From assembly GCF_023278565.1 (NCBI RefSeq), contig NC_064677.1, positions 7,192,001 through 7,256,000 of the forward strand: a stretch of 64,000 nucleotides of DNA. Direction: 5' to 3'. Below are positions 42,596-54,743 of this stretch, piece by piece; the first letter of the stretch is position 1; every line of letters starts with the position of its first letter. The position numbers and the translations under genes are program-made. The stretch comes from Colletotrichum lupini. Its lineage: Eukaryota > Ascomycota > Sordariomycetes > Glomerellales > Glomerellaceae. The notes beneath the pieces are model-generated. The model did not search any database and was not told the DNA's origin. It saw only the letters and a program-made list of their open reading frames with translations.

Positions 42596-43841
42596 ATGGC
42601 TCCAAATTTGCCCGTTGGAGGATCGAGTCTTCGAGCATCATGCGAGGCTTGCCGTGCGTAGTGGACCTTTGTCCTTGGGAAATGACATTAAATTACTAAC
42701 GTCAGGTGTATCCCCAGGAGTAAAGAAGATCAAATGCACAGGAGAACGTCCGATCTGCTCCAAATGCAGGACCTCCGACCGGGAATGCTATTACTCTCCC
42801 CACAAGCCCATGGGTAGGCCAACATCACGTCGTGTCCGTCCTCAATCGTCCCAACCAATCCGTCGGGAACGGATACTACCTCGGCGGAATGCTTCGACCA
42901 GGTTGCTCTCTCCCGTTCATACAGATGCTGCATCGGACTCTGGCAGCAGCAATACACGAGAAATTGACGCTCTTCTCGGGTCAACAAGCCCGCGAATCAG
43001 CTCCCCTCTCAACCCGGAGACTTTTGTAATCCACCCAGATCTCATTGACTTGGAAAACAATCAAGGGTATGATTTTAGCATCGTATCAACCACAACCTAC
43101 TACAACTATACGTTCGCTGACGATTTGTTTGATGAGTCCAGGCCCAGTCAAGATCTCGTATCTGAAGGTCTTGCAGCTTTCCCTCCCCTTGCCTCAGACA
43201 ATCAGCAAACGACGGATAATTGCGCCTGTCTTTCAGTACTGTACCTGTTGCTCGAGCACCTTCGGGTAAAAGAACATCTTGTCGCACCAGAGGACTTCGC
43301 CCTACTCCGGAATACCTTCGAGCCGGCTTTACAAGTTCTAAATTGTCAAAGATGCCCGCGCCGGTACTTCTCCATCATCCAGAACGCCGCCCTACTTGGC
43401 GTTCTATGTCTTTGTCTTATAGAGTCGTACAAGAGAATGCTTGCATCGATCTCGACAGAAGAGACTAGAGCGACGGAGGCCGGAGAGAAGAAGCGCCTTG
43501 GAATCCACGGCGCATTACCGGGCTCATCGGCCTATGGAGAATCGTCGTCTACAAGTGCGCCAAGCCTGTTCTCGGTAGAGATATCACCATCAGAATGGGG
43601 CAAAATAATGCGAAACATCGTGAGGTCAGAAATCTTTGGAGCTGAGGGACAGAAAGATAATAAGTATCTTACGGGGTTCTTTGACCTTATGGAGCAGCGT
43701 CAACGGCGATGGCATCACACGCCGCCTGCACCTGACTGCCCACCTTGCTATCAGTCGTTCTGTGGATCAGATGATCGACAGCCTAGCTGTCTCGCTCTTT
43801 TGAACAACGCTAGACGATTGATAGAACATTTGGAGTTATAG
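42596..43841 (+). CDS. AflR-like Zn2Cys6 transcription factor
   Basis: Exons 42596-42653 and 42718-43841 give 393 residues. Removal of the 64-nt intron creates the zinc cluster SCEACRVKKIKC followed by TGERPICSKC and TSDRECYYS, with normal Cx2Cx6C spacing; without splicing the frame stops inside the finger. Downstream comes a basic GRPTSRRVRPQ linker. The C-terminal part (CACLSVLYLLLEHLRV, VLNCQRCPRRYFSIIQNAALLGVLCLCLIESY) resembles the AflR regulatory domain. AflR-type factors usually control secondary-metabolite clusters and bind TCG-N5-CGA-like sites. Neighbours are the unknown protein upstream and the laccase downstream (convergent), so these may be its targets. No polyketide synthase or peptide synthetase is in the window. 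Confidence 0.85.
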
Positions 43842-44082
43842 ACACTTCGGCATCTGGAGCAATGTCGGCTTCGGCGCACGCTAATGAGAATCAAACACAT
43901 CGATGCGATCCGCATATGTTGTAGGTTTCATTTGAATCCTTCTAGCCGGGTAATGTACAGACAAAGTGCCTAGATGTGAAATCTATAAACCTCCCAATAA
44001 CCGAATAATACACAACCAAGAAATGTAAATGCTACCAGTGCACCGTGGATACTATAGACAAAGAAATAAAATAGACTCAGAT

Positions 44083-46253
44083 CTACTGACCGCTGTCAAT
44101 GACCTCAGGGATGTTCCTCTGGGTCCAGGCAGACCAATCCTTGCAGACATCTGCGACGGCGGAAGGAATGCGGAGCTGCTTGACCTTCTCGGGCTGAACC
44201 AGCAACTGAGAGAAGAGACCGGCGGATGCGTGCCAGGCAATGTGGCAGTGGAAGGGCCAGACACCAGGGTTCTCGTTGGAGTCGAATTGCATGACCATGT
44301 GGCCGCCGGCACGAACCTGCTGAACGTCACGACGCTGAGGGTTCTCGGGGTTGGTGAAAGTTCCGTCCCATGTCAGGCCGTCACCCTCGTGGAGGATGTA
44401 CATGTTGAAACCGTGGAGATGCATGGGATGACTGCGCAAGTTAGTCGGTTGTACAAAAAAGAAGAAGTGAGAGGTGTGGTCTTACGCTGCAGGGCTGTTG
44501 TTGCTGACGACAATGCGAACGCTGCCGTTATTGGCAAAGTTCTGGACGTTCCAGTCATTTTCAAAGGTCAAATCACCCTTGTTGACCTGAAGAAGCGTGG
44601 GGTCGTTGAAGTTGCCGCGGAAGTCAACGCCGCCAAGCGACCATTGAACAATACCAGAGTCATTGCGGAAGACCTTGATTTCCATGGTCCTGGTGACGGG
44701 GACGTTGGCCGGCGTGAGCTTCATGACGGGCTTGGTGAGAGCGAGGTCATCGTTGACGCAGGTGCCGGGGTCAGGAACGTTCCAGGCACTGCTGGTGGGC
44801 GCCTTGGACTGGTCGGCCAGATCGTAGTAGACGGCAGCAAGGGCGAGGGGCTGGGTGCTAAGACTGCAGCTGGTGATGTTGCTACGCATCCAGTAGGCAC
44901 CCCTGGGGTTGCTGTTGTCGGCGTTGGCCTTGACGAGGACGTCGGTTCTCTGGCCAATACCGAGGGTGACAACCTTTGTGTCATAGGGCTCGACCTCAAC
45001 AAAGTCGTTGGCGATGACGGTGAGGGTGTGTCCGTCGATGGAGAAGCGCTGGGTTCCCTCGGCACCGGAGTTGATGAGACGGAGGCGGTGGGTCTTGCCG
45101 GTCTGGAACTTGAACTTGGAGATACCGGCATTGTTGGTGCACTTGGTGTTATCTCCAGTCGCAACGGTGGAGCAGTTGAAGTTACCCTTGCCGTTGATCA
45201 GGTTGTTGTCCGAGAAGACCAAGCCACTGCCATTAACCTGCAAGATCTCCTCAATGAGATCGAAGTATTGCTTGTGGTACCAATCTGGGAGACGTTAGCG
45301 CCTTCATTCTTCTGAAGTGGTGATCATTGCAGGCGTTGCATTCGGCTGTCCGGATAGCTCCACCTCGAAACCGGGGTTGAGATTGGACTCAGGAACCAGC
45401 CCCGGGTACCCACACCTCCGTCAGCGGCCTCGGTTAAAGAGCGCATGGCTGGCCGACTCCGGAATAGCCATGAGCAGCCATCCATCGCAGAAGATACTGT
45501 AGCTATTGCAAGAAGGATTGCACAATATCAACTTACCAGAGAGCATAATAGGGCCAAGATCAATCTCAGGCTGAGATTTAGCAGGGCCATAGATGACCAT
45601 GGGTCCGAACAAGCCACCAGCGTATTGAGAGGAGTAGTGAGAGTGATACCAAGTAGTTCCGTACAGAGTCGCCTGGAATCTGTAAGTGTAGGTCTTGGCG
45701 GGAGCAATCGGGCACTGGGAGATAGCCGGGACACCATCTTCCCACTGGGTGTTCTGCTGTCTGAATCCGTGCCAGTGGAGCGCGGTTCCCTCAGGGCCAT
45801 CGGTGATGTTGTTCGTGACCGTCACCTCGATCCAGTCACCCCAGTTGGCCTCAATAGTAGGGCCGGGAAAGGCACCGTTCACGAGCAGGACCTTGCGCTC
45901 GTAGCCATCAGGGGCGATCACACCGCGGCTGACGGTGAAGTCGTACTTGCGGGTGACGCCGGTATTGGGCCACTCCTTGTAGTAGTTGGTGCCATCGGCG
46001 GAAAGCTTGCCCCAGGGAAAGCCGTTGGGGAGCGGGTTGTTTCTCATAAAGAGTGGCAGCTTGGCAGCATTCAAAGTGCCAAGAGGGGATTTTCTGCACA
46101 AGGGTTCGTGTTAGTTGAGTTGATGTCCCGTGGAGAATGCAGCCAAGCTGTGCTAGGAGAGTTGTCTTACCCGTTGGTCTTGTCTTGGCTCAGAGACGCT
46201 TGGATTGAGAACAACCAGCCAAGGACGCCTCCCATGCCTTTGATGGCGACCAT
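44083..46253 (-). CDS. Secreted laccase (ascomycete multicopper oxidase)
   Basis: Exons 46171-46253, 45537-46093, 44486-45284 and 44083-44431 give 595 residues with three cupredoxin domains. The four copper motifs are present in order: [27 protein letters not shown] and [12 protein letters not shown]. The Leu after the last motif is the axial position of the type 1 copper, which predicts a medium-to-high redox potential. The N-terminus ([13 protein letters not shown]) can serve as a signal peptide, and several NxS/T sites agree with secretion. The protein ends EVIDSGQ. Mature ascomycete laccases end in DSGL after processing, with this tail plugging the trinuclear site, so here the mature-like end is encoded directly. 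It oxidises phenols with reduction of oxygen to water. One intron (45285-45536) is 252 nt, several times longer than others in the window. Confidence 0.94.
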
Positions 46254-49038
46254 CTTGGCAGCTAACCTTTTCGGTAAAGTAAGAAACGAATGTGTGTGAA
46301 AAGACTGTTGCCAGATGTCTAAGTGAGTGACTGCTGATGATTCCCAAAGCCAAGAAAGAGGGTGAGCATGTTTGAGCTATATACTCCTTGAAGGAGGCTC
46401 GAGTCTAGTTAGCCAACATCTAAAAACGAGACGGACTTTCTTCAACGGCTGGAGTACAGCATCCCAGTACCGTACAACACCCCAGTTAATCGTCGTTGAT
46501 CTCGCCCATAGGGAGAGTCGGACTCGGGAAGCCTATCCGTGTTGCTATGCTGAGGCTGATGGGCTTAACCCGATCTGCATCAGCACTGGTGCTCCTTGAC
46601 GGCACATGTCCGCGCTAGCATCTCACCCATGGTCTAAGAATGGATGCAAGGTACTAGCTAGGTCCCTGTTGTTCTAGTGTCAACGTGTGACCCAGTGCCG
46701 GCAAAGTTGAGGCCGAGACTCTGGTAACTTCTGCGATGCCGATGAGCTTAATTAATACGAACTTTTGACCTCGTTTCCAATTATGGGTTGCAGGTTCTGA
46801 AGGTTCCGGCAACTTGTTCGTCGGATGATCCTATGGGCGTCATGCCCATCAACTATGTTGAGAGGGACTCTAAGTCCAGCTTTCGCCTCTCTCGTGACTC
46901 GAGGGTTTGGGTCAGGCAGCAGCATCATCGGACCATATTCGCTGACCTGACAAGAGTCAGATACTATCAGAAGTCCCACTCGACAGCTTCAGGTGAGCCA
47001 CCATTTGGTCGTAGAGCGGGTGTGGCGTGAGCGTTGTTGTGCGGCTGGCTTGGATAGAGTTTGTGTGGTCAGCTACGTACTCGCGAGTACCGCACGTATG
47101 TTGTTTGCACACGAGCCATTCACATTCATACGGCAACAGATCCTTCGTCTGACTCAAAGCAAAGGCAAACTCGAGGCTCTCGGTCTGCAGCTCAAAAACC
47201 TCGGTGCGAGGTGCAGTATGCTCCCGGGCTGCACAATCACCAATGGTTGCACATGCGGCTATCAATGGTGCAGCAGATTGAGTTTCTCGTACAAACGAAA
47301 CGCTGGCTGTCGTTCAAGCCGAGGACGGGAACGACGAACAACACCCTGAAACTTCTAAACGGAGATCCGGAGGGTCGAGCTAATTCAGAGTGGATATGAA
47401 AAGATAGTCCATCTCAAAACATCAGAAAACTGTCATTGACTGGTGGGGAACGCTAAGAGCAAAATCGTGTTTTCTTTCGTGCCGGCCGGGCTTCTTCCTC
47501 TTCTGGCGTCGAAGCTCAGGGGCAGCTTTGAAAAGGCAGCGGCTCAAGTGTCTTTGCGTCCGAGTTTTGACCTCGAGCTAATCCAATACGGTGGGGGAAA
47601 CGCGTTCAACATCGGATTGCGTAATTGTAATCTTTGGAAACAAACTACCGAAAGCTTTCACATTAAAAACTTCCCTTCGACTCCATTCTTTGTTGCCCAT
47701 AATACATTCGTTCAGCTGCTGACACGTCAGATCACCACGAATAGTAAAGAGCATATTCAGAGGTCAACGTGATTCATGAAGATGACCCAAGACATGCGTT
47801 AATGACCATCCACATCCCGTCTTTTAGGTCGCGGGGTCTCTGCGCTAGCCAAGCTAACGAGGATAATCCCCCCTGCGCTAAGCTGCACCGCCTCGGGAAT
47901 CCTGTCATATCGAAGCGTATCTCTCACGCACCTTTCAGGATCCCTTAGGTGCCGGCAACCCGGTACTGCATCGATTGATCTCAAATAAGAATTGCGATGC
48001 GGCCAGGTGGTTGTCACAGGGACGATGCGGAAATGCAGTTGTGCGTCGAAGCATCTGCAAGCCTATGCGACAGTCCGTTCCAGAGGCTCGGATGACGCCG
48101 AGTCGCGGTATGGATACGTGCGAGAGGAAGAACGGATGGCAAGCATCGCTCAGTTCGGCTGTAGCCCTTTGTGGCGTGCACGCCCGGGAGGGACTCGATG
48201 CCGGCGCCCTGAAGATGATGACGACGACTTGAACTTCTGCAAAGGCTAATGGTCGTCGAAGAACCTTTCTCTCCATTGGCGATAGTTGGTCTTGATTAGC
48301 GCCAGGCACAAACGCCGAAGCTACTTTGGTCAAGCACTAGCATCGCCGACTTCTGATTGAGGTATAGTCAAATGCGAATAATGTGTGGTTTGCAACTGAC
48401 ACCAGCGCTCTACGACTCAAGCAATATCTGACCATGAGTCTGTCATGGATTTCCAAGAGGCTGGGCAGCTAAAAATTCACGGACTCGTTGACGTTGACTC
48501 GCGAACAAAGCTTGGAAATGCAAAAAGTTATGGTTCATATTAGGAAACCCTCTCGCTGCGGGAAGAAAAAAAAAACCGTCTTCACAATCCCGATGTCCAC
48601 ATGTCCACCTACAGTACATAGACGTAAACAAAGCCTCGTCAGACAATGGAACTTTTGTCAGACAACGGGAATGATAAAGCCTGGGATAACAGCAAAATGC
48701 CTGGAACCAAACTCCGGAAAGTACAAAAACCATCACAAACAACCAAACGAAACTTCCTACTAAAGCATAACCATAACCCATCACTGATCTGTGACCTCGG
48801 TCTTTGGTCGACTTCGCGTAATCACTGACGGGCCACATAATAAACTTGCATCGATATGTGAACTCTGCGCACAAACCGTAGTTGCAAATAGTGTTCCCAA
48901 CTTACAGAAACATCAAGGATGGAGGAAGACGATTATAATCATCTAGAAACCTTGTTATCATCAGCATATTGGCACAGTCTAGGTTTCTGAGGCTCTCTTA
49001 CCTTTGCTCCCGTAATCGCAATGCATCTTGTGTTGATA
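46254..49038. other. Gene-poor interval
   Basis: This 2.8-kb stretch has no convincing gene. Open frames at 46993-47349 and 47443-47772 start at non-ATG codons or lack any family, intron or compositional support. No tRNA-like or repeat structure was recognised by eye. Confidence 0.45.
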
Positions 49039-50349
49039 TCAGCCGCAAGCGTGATGCGTCTCCATCGTATAAAGTACTTCAGATAATCCAAGAGGATGGC
49101 AGAAACGAACTCGCGGTTCAGCGGCAAGGGACAGGGCAGGCTGGGCAACTTTCGGAAAGAAGAGACTGAAGGCCTTACGAAGGAGACCAGCAACCCACTT
49201 GCCCGGCTTCTTTTGCGGCTTCGACACGCCATCATCCTGCTTCGACTTGATCTTCACATACTTGCCGGTGGTGTAGTTGCCAAATCGCAAGTTGCGAGCC
49301 GACTTTGTGGCAGTCTTGAAATCGGCATTCTCGGCCTCGGGAAGATCTTCATAGATCTGTTGAATCACACTGTTGTCGATGTACTTCTCGTAGTTGACGA
49401 TGTTGGGGTGTCTCTTCGACGAGACCGCAGCTTCGTCGATGCCACCGCACTGGATGCCCCACTCATCGCAATCGTCATCCTCTTCATGGTACTTAGCAAA
49501 GCGGCTCTCGTGCTCGAGGAGTTCGCCGAGCTGCTTCACCCCAGCCTGCTCAAAAGACGGGAATCTGACAAAAACGCTTTCGTCTAGATCACATTGTTTA
49601 CTAAGGGAGCTTGAGCTGATTGTCGATACATGAGAGACTGAGACTTGTCGGATTCGTTGCCTCTCTGGCTTGGTAAGAAGATGCTCGATAGGAGGGAATG
49701 CCTGACCCTGGTACAGATCGGAAAGGCCAGAAACCTTCTGCTTACTCTTAACTGTGCGACGGGAACCTGCATTAAGCAGCGGGAAAGGCTCCAAGCCAGA
49801 GATGCTTGGGTTAGCGGGAAATTTTTCTTTGTTCGAGCTCTTGGCGCTCAAGGGTGAGGTCGTGATTGTGTTTGACCCCAATGATGAAGAACATAGACCC
49901 TCCTGGCTCTCGAAGCGCGTCCACTAAACAGCCTCGTGAACCTTGACAGGGCTGATGGACTCAATGGAGGAGCGAGAGCTCATTGTGGATGGGACTCTGC
50001 ATCTCAGAATACGAATAGCGAGCTGCTTCTCGGGCTCAAAGTCAATCGCATCGTTCAGGACGCAAAGCTGGCTTTCGTCTTGGGCTGTGGCAGTCGCAGA
50101 GTGGTTCGAGATGGATTCGGAGCTGCTTTCGCAAGTGGCAGCGTGGCATCGAGTAGTTGTTAGGCTGTTGGAAGCCACATTTTCTCCTCGGAAGCTATTG
50201 GAAGATGGCCTACGACCCATCTTGTTGAGGGCGACAGCGGCGCTCATAAGACTTCGGCTTGGCTTGCCCTTGGACAAGGCATGGTGTGAACCTTCTTCCA
50301 AGAAAGCAAACATGCGGCGGAAGAAGCCCATACTGGATTCTGCGGTCAT
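49039..50349 (-). CDS. Hypothetical protein, probably spliced across an in-frame TAG
   Basis: Two long open frames in the same phase (50349 down to 49927, and 49923 down to 49039) are separated only by TAG at 49924-49926. The TAG sits at the end of GGCTGTTTAG, a good acceptor, so an in-frame intron of about 75 nt with a weak GTCCCA donor is the simplest explanation; a true nonsense codon is the alternative. The first part starts MTAESSMGFFRRMF and is Ser/Arg-rich. The second part carries an acidic segment (YHEEDDDCDEWGIQC), then IVNYEKYIDNSVIQQIYEDLPEAE and a basic end (KPGKWVAGLLRKAFSLFF). The open frame continues upstream of 50349 without an ATG, so an earlier exon is possible. I do not recognise the family. 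Confidence 0.5.
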
Positions 50350-51499
50350 CAGCTCTTGTTCAGGTCCAGCGAATTGCAGTGAGCAGCGAATCAAATTACT
50401 TGGGATAGATAGCTCTACGTCACGCAACGGATCTCGGCGTGCTTTCACGACGACGCAATCTACGGCAGACGATGCTCGCAGACTCGAGAGTTGGAGTAAA
50501 AATCGATGGACCGGATTCACAGAAGACTCTATTGGAGTTCTTTCAGTGTTGAGAGTTGAGGAAAGACCGCGCCAATAGGCTACGGTTAGCTTTTGAGGAA
50601 TGAAGTAGGTTTGTACTGATCACCACGGTATCTGGAGAAATGTCGCGAGAAAAGTCGCGGTGACACAGTGGGTGGCGAGAAGGAAGATCTCTGCAGGATT
50701 GCGGAATGTCAGAGCCTGTCTGTCAGGATGAGATAAGGCGCCGCGTGAAGCAATAACTTTTAGGCCGTTGTTGTGTGAGCACGACTCTCGAGGTGGCCAC
50801 CGGACCAGAGGATATCAACGTGAAGTGTAGAGATGCCAACGCGCCAGGTATTGAAGCAGTAATTGGTACCTAGTGGATCCTTCAGTTGTATAAGGGAGAC
50901 CCACAATTGTTTACGTTGTTCGAGGTGAAGTTGAAATGGCCAGCCGCTTTTTCCTAATGAGGAAAATCACGAGAACGCCCGAGGTGCGTTTCGGGCAACT
51001 TCTTCGCCCAGATAGCCCTGACAACTCCACTTTTTACTTGCCATCTCCGTCTTAGGGTTGGGTTAGCAGTCTGATAGACTTCACCTTTCACCGTTTCGAT
51101 TAACTGCAGCTTCGCCGCCATTGTACCTTGGCCATTGCACGTGATAACAGAGACAGTTTGGCTGGTACGGTTGTTGCCATAGCATCTGGACGTGTTAACG
51201 CGCCCTCTATCAGCGTGATTCTCGAGCCCTTCTTTATCCACATCGCTATTAGCAGAAGTGAGGTATCGCATCGAATAAGACTCTAGCTTCGCGTGATTTC
51301 TACTTTTATTCTCATCCTAATCTCAATTCCCGCGGCGAGGTGTCCCTTACTTGATATCAACGAGCGGTATTGTGCCGATTGAGGATTATCAATCAAACTT
51401 TCCCCTCTCTATTTTATCGTATCAGCAAATCGAAGTTACCAGGCTGCCACATCTTCAGAATCCTCAAGCGACGAGGTCCATCCTCTGCAAACCTCCGTC
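50350..51499. other. Intergenic
   Basis: No supported gene. The minus-strand frame of the 49039-50349 gene stays open to about 50620 but lacks an ATG. The remainder shows nothing recognisable. Confidence 0.4.
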
Positions 51500-52829
51500 T
51501 TGTGCAGCCAAAAGCTTACATGGATGCGGAATTTCTCCCAAGACACGTTAACTAATACCATGATGGACAAAGCCAGTAAGACGTGCTCGATTATCTCAAA
51601 GAAGACACTCCGTCACAAGTATGATAAAAGAACTGGCAGACTCTTTCACATAGGCTCCACGAACAAAGTCTCCATTGTCTCAGCTCTGGCTGAACATGGT
51701 CATTGGCCGTTTGCGAACAGGGTTGCACCAGCTCGTCCAACTTGTAGTACATGATCACTTCCGCACAGTGGTATCATCCATAAAGCCACATCAATCCGAA
51801 CCACTATAGGCCAACTTGGACTCAGCTTTGCCCGAACAAGCGCCTTCGCAGCTTATCTCGATCATGAGACCCCCTTCTGTGGATTCAGCAGAAAGATCTT
51901 TCAAGCTTATCAAGTCTTACCTGGCCAAGGCACACGTTCTCTATGGGGTGAATATGTCCAGGAAGCCAGTCCCCCCAAGAGTACGGTCGGTGCCTACTCC
52001 TTGATCGTCTCCCATCGAAGGATGATTTCTGGGTGTACAAACGCTGAAAGAACCGACTCAGAATACGCCGGGAGTGACCGAGACTGGTCCAGTGACGATG
52101 ATTCTGTGATTTCTTCCACGGAGAGTGGAGAAGGACAAGAGATTGACTAGGTTTCATACTTCGACTTCTTTCCGATCATGTGCGAAGAGATCTTGTTTGG
52201 TCACCTGGTAGCTGAAGACGATTCCGGCTGCACTTTGGTCTAGTCACTCCACACTACCCTGAGTCGCTGTCAATGAGGCATTTCCTTGACAAATTCGTGG
52301 AGGCATCAGATGAATTCTTCGAAGTGGATTTCAGCCTCTCCACCTCTAGTGTGCAAACAGCCTTTATAGACTCATGGCCAGTAGATATCTCTGATGAGAA
52401 TGGAGCAGGAGAAGCGACTTTGTGCACCTTGGGTGCCTCGAGTAGGCTCAAAGAACGTCGCAACATGATGAACAAATACCAAGAGTCAGATATTGTCGAG
52501 TATGAGGACGGTCTTGACTGCGAGGCTTTCGATAATACCGACTTTCTGTGGGAAGGGACAGCCCGTATTGGTCCCACATTGGTGTCAAGGGTCTTTTGGA
52601 GTACTTGGAGGAGGATATTATCCAGCAAATCCACTACGACATGCAGAACCAAGACGACTATATCGCTTCTCAGCCGATACTACTTGAAGGCAATTCGGAA
52701 CATTATACAACAACGAAGCTGAACATCCAGGCATACAATGGTGAAGATATTGGCGATCGACATGGAGATAACAACAAGGATGACCACCAAGCCCCCCACG
52801 AATTCAATCACAAGGCAAAATCTTATTGA
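51500..52829 (+). pseudogene. Coding-like remnant or unresolved multi-exon gene
   Basis: Plus-strand open segments change frame several times. The first is at 51500-51754. A segment without ATG follows at about 51775-52150 and includes FARTSAFAAYLDHETPFCGF and ends in an acidic Ser-rich tail. Then come 52273-52722 and, shifted, 52548-52829 (GLLEYLEEDIIQQIHYDMQ). I could not join them with plausible GT-AG introns. Either a gene with several small introns or a decayed gene is present. I do not recognise a family. Confidence 0.25.
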
Positions 52830-53489
52830 TTGATGCAACCTACCTTATATGAAAAGAGCCTCAAGGTCATGTTACATCATGTGTACTGCAGTGGACTAGG
52901 GTCATTACGCCTTATGTTCCCTTGTCAAAGCCGTCGAGTAAGTTACCAGCTTACAGGTCTCTCACAAGAGGGTTCAGATACTGACTAGGTTACTCAGTTG
53001 TGACTTTTTCTTCATCTCTTAGTGACCTCCATATCACATCGAACTTTGATGTGGGATTCAGGCCTCGCAACTGCATGTGCTGTGTGACAATACGACAGCC
53101 AAGACAGTCCTAAGGCTTTCAGTCATCACCTGTAACCCGGCGATAGTGTGGCGGCTGCGAGTCGGAATCTTGCGGCGCATTTTCATTCGTCCTTGAGATC
53201 GACCATTTTCAGTGTTTCGTTGATGTTTGTGGACTTTTGCCTCAGAATGCGAGCCTTGGTGCAGTTTAGATATTGCAAGAGTAATTTTGTTTATTTAATG
53301 ATACACGGCTTTGTACGCAGCTGAAAAAGTCCCTTTCTTTGATTGCCCCTTTGCTAGCTCTAAGCCCTGTACTCCGAGAAGTCACATTCGCATTTCAGGG
53401 TTGAGAGAAAGTGAGTCTGCAAAATAACTTCTAGCAAGAGAAAACATTAACGAACATTGTGAAACATTGCAAATTATTCCTTCCTTCCT

Positions 53490-54743
53490 TCATTTCCGAA
53501 TCTTGCTCTTCAAAACTTTCTTTCCGTCTGCATAGCTATCCGTCACTGTCAATGATAAACTGGCTTTTACAACAGCAGGTCCATTTCTCCTCTGCCCAAA
53601 CAGGATATCGCTTGCGAAAACTCTGTCAGAGTCACCAGTTTGGAAACTCTTGAATAACTTCGCTGCGATAGCGGCATCTGTAGTCGTGCGGCTGGTCCCT
53701 CTTTGGGTATATCGATCGAAATGCATGACCAAGACTTGCCAGACTTGCCAAACTGTCCAGATGTACTGTACAAAAACGGGCATCCAGGTGACTTGACAAA
53801 GGAGCCCCACTGGGAAATAAGTCCCAAAGGCAATGACGACAGCTAGCTGGATAACCTCGCGGAATCGATTTCTCACAGGATGTCCGTAATGACGAAAGAA
53901 TTGGTTGACGATAGAGGGCGGGCCGGTGATTAACATGAATTTTCCTTCGATTGCCGGGCAATTGATCTCCCAGTCCCGTGTCTGTTCATCGTCGATTGCG
54001 TCCGGGAAGGGCGTTAGACCCTCACGTTCAAGAGCGAATAAGGTGCCGATAATTCGAAGGATGAGCGGCATAATGAAGATGATGCTCCACAGCGAGCGAG
54101 TGATTGTGGCTACGCAAATCATGATGCCGATGCCAACACACTCGGTTAATATAATCTCCACTAAGCAGAGCAAGTCAACACGCTTGATCTCTTCCGAAAT
54201 GAAAGGGACCTTGGAGTTACCAAGGTCTTCATCTGTAGCTTTTGCGAGCACTAAGTGGCTAACGGCAACTCTTGCGCGCACTGGTTTCGCTTTTTCTTCA
54301 GTGACTTTGCCGCTCTCGGTGTCATTTGGTTGTCGGATTGAGGGCTCTTTGATGGTTGGGAGAGGCATGTTGAGTAGGGCCTGGACCCAAAGGCAGTTTC
54401 GGATTTGCGATTCCCTCTCAGATTCTCCTCCGCGGGCGTGCAAGGTATAGGTCCATTCAAGGTCGCGGTAAAAGTGTGTTCCAAGCATATGACCCTGTAC
54501 GGCACCGCTAAAGAGTCCATTCTTATATGCAGTGTCGATGACCTCGAGAGCAATTGACCCAATAGGGCCTGCCATAGAGTACAAACATGCTAGTCGCGGC
54601 ATGTCGTAAATGGAAAACGATGAGAAATTCCGCTGAGGCCAAAGAAACCTCTCGAAGATCGCGCTAGTGGCAGCTTGCCCCCCAACGTAACCTAGCAGCG
54701 AACTGAAAGCGCCAAAGACCGGAGCATCGGCTTGGTCCGACAT
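53490..54743 (-). CDS. Fungal integral membrane protein of unknown function
   Basis: This is an intronless gene of 417 residues starting at the ATG giving MSDQADAP (an in-frame upstream TTG is ignored). After a short N-terminus there is a first hydrophobic region (residues about 10-85) and a soluble central part with low-complexity charged stretch (residues about 150-180). Two adjacent membrane segments follow (LLCLVEIILTECVGIGIMIC and SLWSIIFIMPLILRIIGTLF), and a final pair within VIQLAVVIAFGTYFPVGLLC and FVQYIWTVWQVWQVLVM. At least four to six transmembrane helices are likely. I do not recognise the family and see no enzyme or transporter motif. The single long frame and strong hydrophobic pattern support it as a real gene. 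Its neighbours give no functional hint. Confidence 0.72.
   Translation of the reverse strand: MSDQADAPVFGAFSSLLGYVGGQAATSAIFERFLWPQRNFSSFSIYDMPRLACLYSMAGPIGSIALEVIDTAYKNGLFSGAVQGHMLGTHFYRDLEWTYTLHARGGESERESQIRNCLWVQALLNMPLPTIKEPSIRQPNDTESGKVTEEKAKPVRARVAVSHLVLAKATDEDLGNSKVPFISEEIKRVDLLCLVEIILTECVGIGIMICVATITRSLWSIIFIMPLILRIIGTLFALEREGLTPFPDAIDDEQTRDWEINCPAIEGKFMLITGPPSIVNQFFRHYGHPVRNRFREVIQLAVVIAFGTYFPVGLLCQVTWMPVFVQYIWTVWQVWQVLVMHFDRYTQRGTSRTTTDAAIAAKLFKSFQTGDSDRVFASDILFGQRRNGPAVVKASLSLTVTDSYADGKKVLKSKIRK

Noticed and set aside
44029..45315. A 428-codon plus-strand open frame and its neighbour at 45445-46299
   Set aside because: They are antisense to the laccase exons. The laccase has all four copper motifs and closing splice phases; the antisense frames are Val/Gly/Asp-rich by-products of biased codon use.
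47443..47772. A 109-codon open frame
   Set aside because: It begins at GTG, has no ATG in a good place, and shows no family or neighbour support.
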